Translations under genes and position numbers: made by a program | Notes under the pieces: model-generated | Database searches by the model: none | Seen by the model: the letters and a program-made list of their open reading frames with translations, nothing else | Told to the model about the DNA's origin: nothing | Source of the DNA: Phycisphaeraceae bacterium | GTDB taxonomy: Bacteria; Planctomycetota; Phycisphaerae; Phycisphaerales; UBA1924 | Assembly (NCBI GenBank): GCA_015200025.1 | Contig: CP054186.1 | Coordinates: 1,054,001-1,118,000, forward strand | Direction of reading: 5' to 3' | Length of the DNA stretch: 64,000 bases | Shown: positions 62,053 to 64,000 of the stretch, one piece after another | Position numbering within the stretch: the stretch's first letter is position 1 | Layout: the number at the start of each line of letters is the position of its first letter

Positions 62053-62610
62053 GTGAGCGTGTGGACCGCGATGGGCCCGCGGTTTGATCTGGACGCGCGC
62101 GCCCGCGATGCCGCGATCGCGTTGCGGTCGGGTTTATCGTCGTGGGGCGTCGAACGCATCCTCGACGCGGTGTGCTGGCAGTGGTCCGGCTCGATCGGGA
62201 AGCACATCGGGTGCCCCTTCTGGTCCGCGGACGCGCTCTCGGAGTTCGGCCGGCGTGGACGAACCCGATACGGTGATTGGTGCGTGCACGAGCACGTCGT
62301 CCCTCGCACAGTCCTGTTCCGGCTTCTGCGCGAGATCGAGAACCCCGACGAGGCTTCCGTCCGCCGTGCGCTCGACGTCTTCGCGATCGGCTGCGTGGTC
62401 ACCCCCGAGGAAGACGGCCGTTTGCGGAGGAATTTCAGATCCGTGATGCCCCCGTCTTTCCGCGATCGCCAAAGCCCGGGGTACGGAGATCCGTGGCTCC
62501 GCTACAAGGAGCTTGCGATCGAGGTGGTCGGCCCGCTCCGTTGGTCACGCGCGGGGGAATACGAAAGGCCTCTCGCCTCTTCACGCCCAGCCCATCGCCC
62601 GGAATGTTGA
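62053..62610 (+). CDS. hypothetical protein abutting asnS
   Basis: This 185-residue soluble protein (GTG 62053) begins immediately after the asnS stop. It has CWQWSGSIGKHIG, GDWCVHEHVVPRTVLF, FAIGCVVTPEEDGRL and a DPWLRYKELAIEVVG element near the C-terminus. The HEHVVP segment resembles the first part of HNH-type active sites, but the following His/Asn residues are not visible, so nuclease function is not supported. The conserved-looking motifs suggest a real family unknown to me. Cotranscription with asnS is likely. Confidence 0.6.
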   Translation: MSVWTAMGPRFDLDARARDAAIALRSGLSSWGVERILDAVCWQWSGSIGKHIGCPFWSADALSEFGRRGRTRYGDWCVHEHVVPRTVLFRLLREIENPDEASVRRALDVFAIGCVVTPEEDGRLRRNFRSVMPPSFRDRQSPGYGDPWLRYKELAIEVVGPLRWSRAGEYERPLASSRPAHRPEC

Positions 62611-62637
62611 CCGGGCCGTCCCCGCTACCCTCGGCGT

Positions 62638-63093
62638 ATGCCCGCCGCCCAGAACCTCGTCCTTCTCGCGCTGGCCCTGCTCGCCGGGGTCGCCACCGCC
62701 TTCCAGCCCGGGATCAACGCGAGGTTCGCCCTGGTCTCGGGCGCCCGGGTCCACGGCGGGGTCGCCAACTTCGCCGTCGGGCTCGCCTGCGTCCTGCTGG
62801 CGACCCTGGTCATGCGGGCCGGCGTCCCGGACCACGCCCGCCTGGCCCAGGGCCCGTGGTGGATGTGGCTCGGCGGGGTCCTCGGGGCGTTCTTCGTGCT
62901 CACGGCGATCGTCATCGTCCCCAAGGTCGGTGCGGCGAACTACATGGCCGCCGCCATCGCCGGGCAGCTCATCGCCTCGGCCCTGATCGACCACTTCGGC
63001 CTTATGGGGCTGGCGGCGCACGCGTTCACGCCCGGGCGGGCCTTGGGCATCGCCCTGATCGCCGCGGGCGTGGCCTGCGTCCGTTGGCTGTAA
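62638..63093 (+). CDS. DUF606/YdcZ-type DMT membrane protein
   Basis: This 151-residue integral membrane protein has five hydrophobic helices. The first is NLVLLALALLAGVATAFQPGINARFA, the family's typical start with the QPGIN element; PKVGAANYMAAAIAGQL and DHFGL are also characteristic. The family belongs to the drug/metabolite transporter superfamily; a substrate is not known. It ends 7 bp from the convergent MBL-fold gene. Confidence 0.85.
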   Translation: MPAAQNLVLLALALLAGVATAFQPGINARFALVSGARVHGGVANFAVGLACVLLATLVMRAGVPDHARLAQGPWWMWLGGVLGAFFVLTAIVIVPKVGAANYMAAAIAGQLIASALIDHFGLMGLAAHAFTPGRALGIALIAAGVACVRWL

Positions 63094-63100
63094 GCCCGGA

Positions 63101-63994
63101 TCACCACGCCCAGGGCGACGGCACCCACTCGTACCCATCGCCGCGTGCGCGCACGTGCCCGACCGCGGGGAACGGCAGGTGCGACCCGCTGACGAGCACG
63201 CGGTCACCCGCCGCCCGCGCCAGCACCCCCCGGCGGGACGACGCCGCCAGCGCCGGATCCACGTCGAAGAGCACGTGCCAATCGGGCTTGGCGAACCCGA
63301 CGGCCGCGTGGTGCACCACGTCGGCCACGTACAGCAGTTGCTCCTTCCCGCGCGAGACATGAAGGGCCGCGTGCCCCGGTGTGTGCCCGGGGATCTCGAT
63401 CACACGGACCCCCGGCGCGACCTCGTCGCCCGGGTTGACGATCGTCAGCCCGGCGCCGGCACGCTCGATGAACGCCTTCGCCCCGGCCACCATGCCCGCG
63501 GCCGACTCCTTCGGGAGCCTCGATCGGCTCATGTCGGGCTCGGCGCCGCCCCAGAACGCGTGCTCGGCCTTGGTCATCAGGAAAGTCGCGTTGGGGAAGT
63601 TCGCCGTGCCGTCGGCCGCGAACGCGCCGCCGATGTGGTCGCCGTGGGCGTGCGTGACAAAGACCTTCGCGATGTCGCGCGGCGAAACGCCCAGCCTCCC
63701 GAGCGCCTCGATCACCTTCCCCGTCCCCGGGCCGAAGAGCGTCCCGCACCCCGCGTCGATCAGCACGTATCCGTCGGCCGTCGGGACCAGGAGCGTATTG
63801 ACCTGCCCCGTGACCTTGTCGGCGGGGATGAACTCTTCGGCGAACCGGGCCTCGACCGTCTCTTTGGTCTGGTCGGGGCCGAAGATCGGGTGCGGGGGGT
63901 TGAACGGGAACGAGCCGTCGCTGATCAGCGTGAGCTCGGCGTCGCCCAGCGCGAAGCGGTAGAAGCCCCCTCCATTGACCGGCCGATCGGTCAT
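63101..63994 (-). CDS. MBL-fold metallo-hydrolase
   Basis: This 297-residue metallo-beta-lactamase-fold hydrolase has the dizinc motif THAHGDHIGG, PGHTPGHAALHV, YVADVVHHAA with the bridging Asp, and a C-terminal GSHLPFPAVGHV His. The layout matches quorum-quenching-lactonase-like or glyoxalase II-like proteins. No signal peptide is evident, so it is probably cytoplasmic. The substrate cannot be inferred. Confidence 0.9.
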   Translation of the reverse strand: MTDRPVNGGGFYRFALGDAELTLISDGSFPFNPPHPIFGPDQTKETVEARFAEEFIPADKVTGQVNTLLVPTADGYVLIDAGCGTLFGPGTGKVIEALGRLGVSPRDIAKVFVTHAHGDHIGGAFAADGTANFPNATFLMTKAEHAFWGGAEPDMSRSRLPKESAAGMVAGAKAFIERAGAGLTIVNPGDEVAPGVRVIEIPGHTPGHAALHVSRGKEQLLYVADVVHHAAVGFAKPDWHVLFDVDPALAASSRRGVLARAAGDRVLVSGSHLPFPAVGHVRARGDGYEWVPSPWAW

Positions 63995-64000
63995 GGCTCC

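Overview
The window is a very GC-rich chromosomal segment that most resembles a planctomycete, probably of the Phycisphaerae. The evidence is three prepilin-type proteins with single-helix N-termini, an integral membrane protein ending in a CTRCGYDL...CPDCG zinc ribbon, a twin-arginine TIM-barrel sugar-isomerase-like protein, an EF-G paralogue with a degenerate G domain, and an unusual sigma-70 protein. This is inferred from gene content; no rRNA or tRNA gene was found in the window. There is no CRISPR array, insertion sequence or prophage. Genes are densely packed, and several pairs overlap by 4 bp (ATGA or GTGA).

Layout. 1-4.3 kb (minus): metallophosphoesterase, yidC and mnmE (mnmE runs off the left edge). 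4.4-9 kb (plus): DUF418 membrane protein, EF-G-like GTPase, ankyrin protein. 9-11.9 kb: a trypsin-like protease fused to a DNA/RNA non-specific nuclease, divergent from a small repeat-bearing protein. 11.9-16.7 kb: an accessory-looking region with two diverged copies of a module, each a minus-strand pseudopilin facing a plus-strand anchored exported protein. One copy adds a 12-cysteine secreted protein, the other a MauE/DoxX-type membrane protein. 16.8-19.1 kb: uppP and serA. 19.1-24.8 kb (minus): a run of patatin-like membrane lipase, polyprenyl synthase, tpiA, secG and yicC. 24.9-29.8 kb: methyltransferase, UDP-glucose dehydrogenase, zinc-ribbon membrane protein, zinc-binding lipoprotein and a divergent lipoprotein across a Fur/Zur-like dyad. 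29.8-34.8 kb: two translationally coupled amidohydrolase-family genes holding three amidohydrolase units, only one of which keeps the metal-binding HxH. 34.8-40.7 kb: gpsA, P1B metal ATPase, superoxide dismutase, sigma factor. 40.9-48.1 kb: esterase, FHA-GAF-PP2C phosphatase, and a psd-pssA-DPP operon. 48.1-57 kb: LuxR regulator divergent from an unknown gene, rsmD, UvrD-type helicase-nuclease, M16 protease. 57.3-64 kb: TIM-barrel protein, rlmN, a third prepilin-like protein, asnS, an unknown gene, a DMT-type membrane protein and an MBL-fold hydrolase.

Functional picture. Much of the window is housekeeping: membrane protein insertion and secretion (yidC, secG), envelope lipid supply (uppP, polyprenyl synthase, gpsA, pssA, psd), translation and RNA modification (mnmE, rlmN, rsmD, asnS, EF-G-like), and central metabolism (tpiA, serA, ugd). 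The most unusual parts are the duplicated pseudopilin module at 11.9-16.7 kb, including a poly-G tract sitting inside a possible promoter spacer, and the adjacent protease-nuclease fusion, which looks like an inducible toxic effector. Several intergenic dyads (29.13, 49.10 and 59.51 kb) are candidate regulatory sites.
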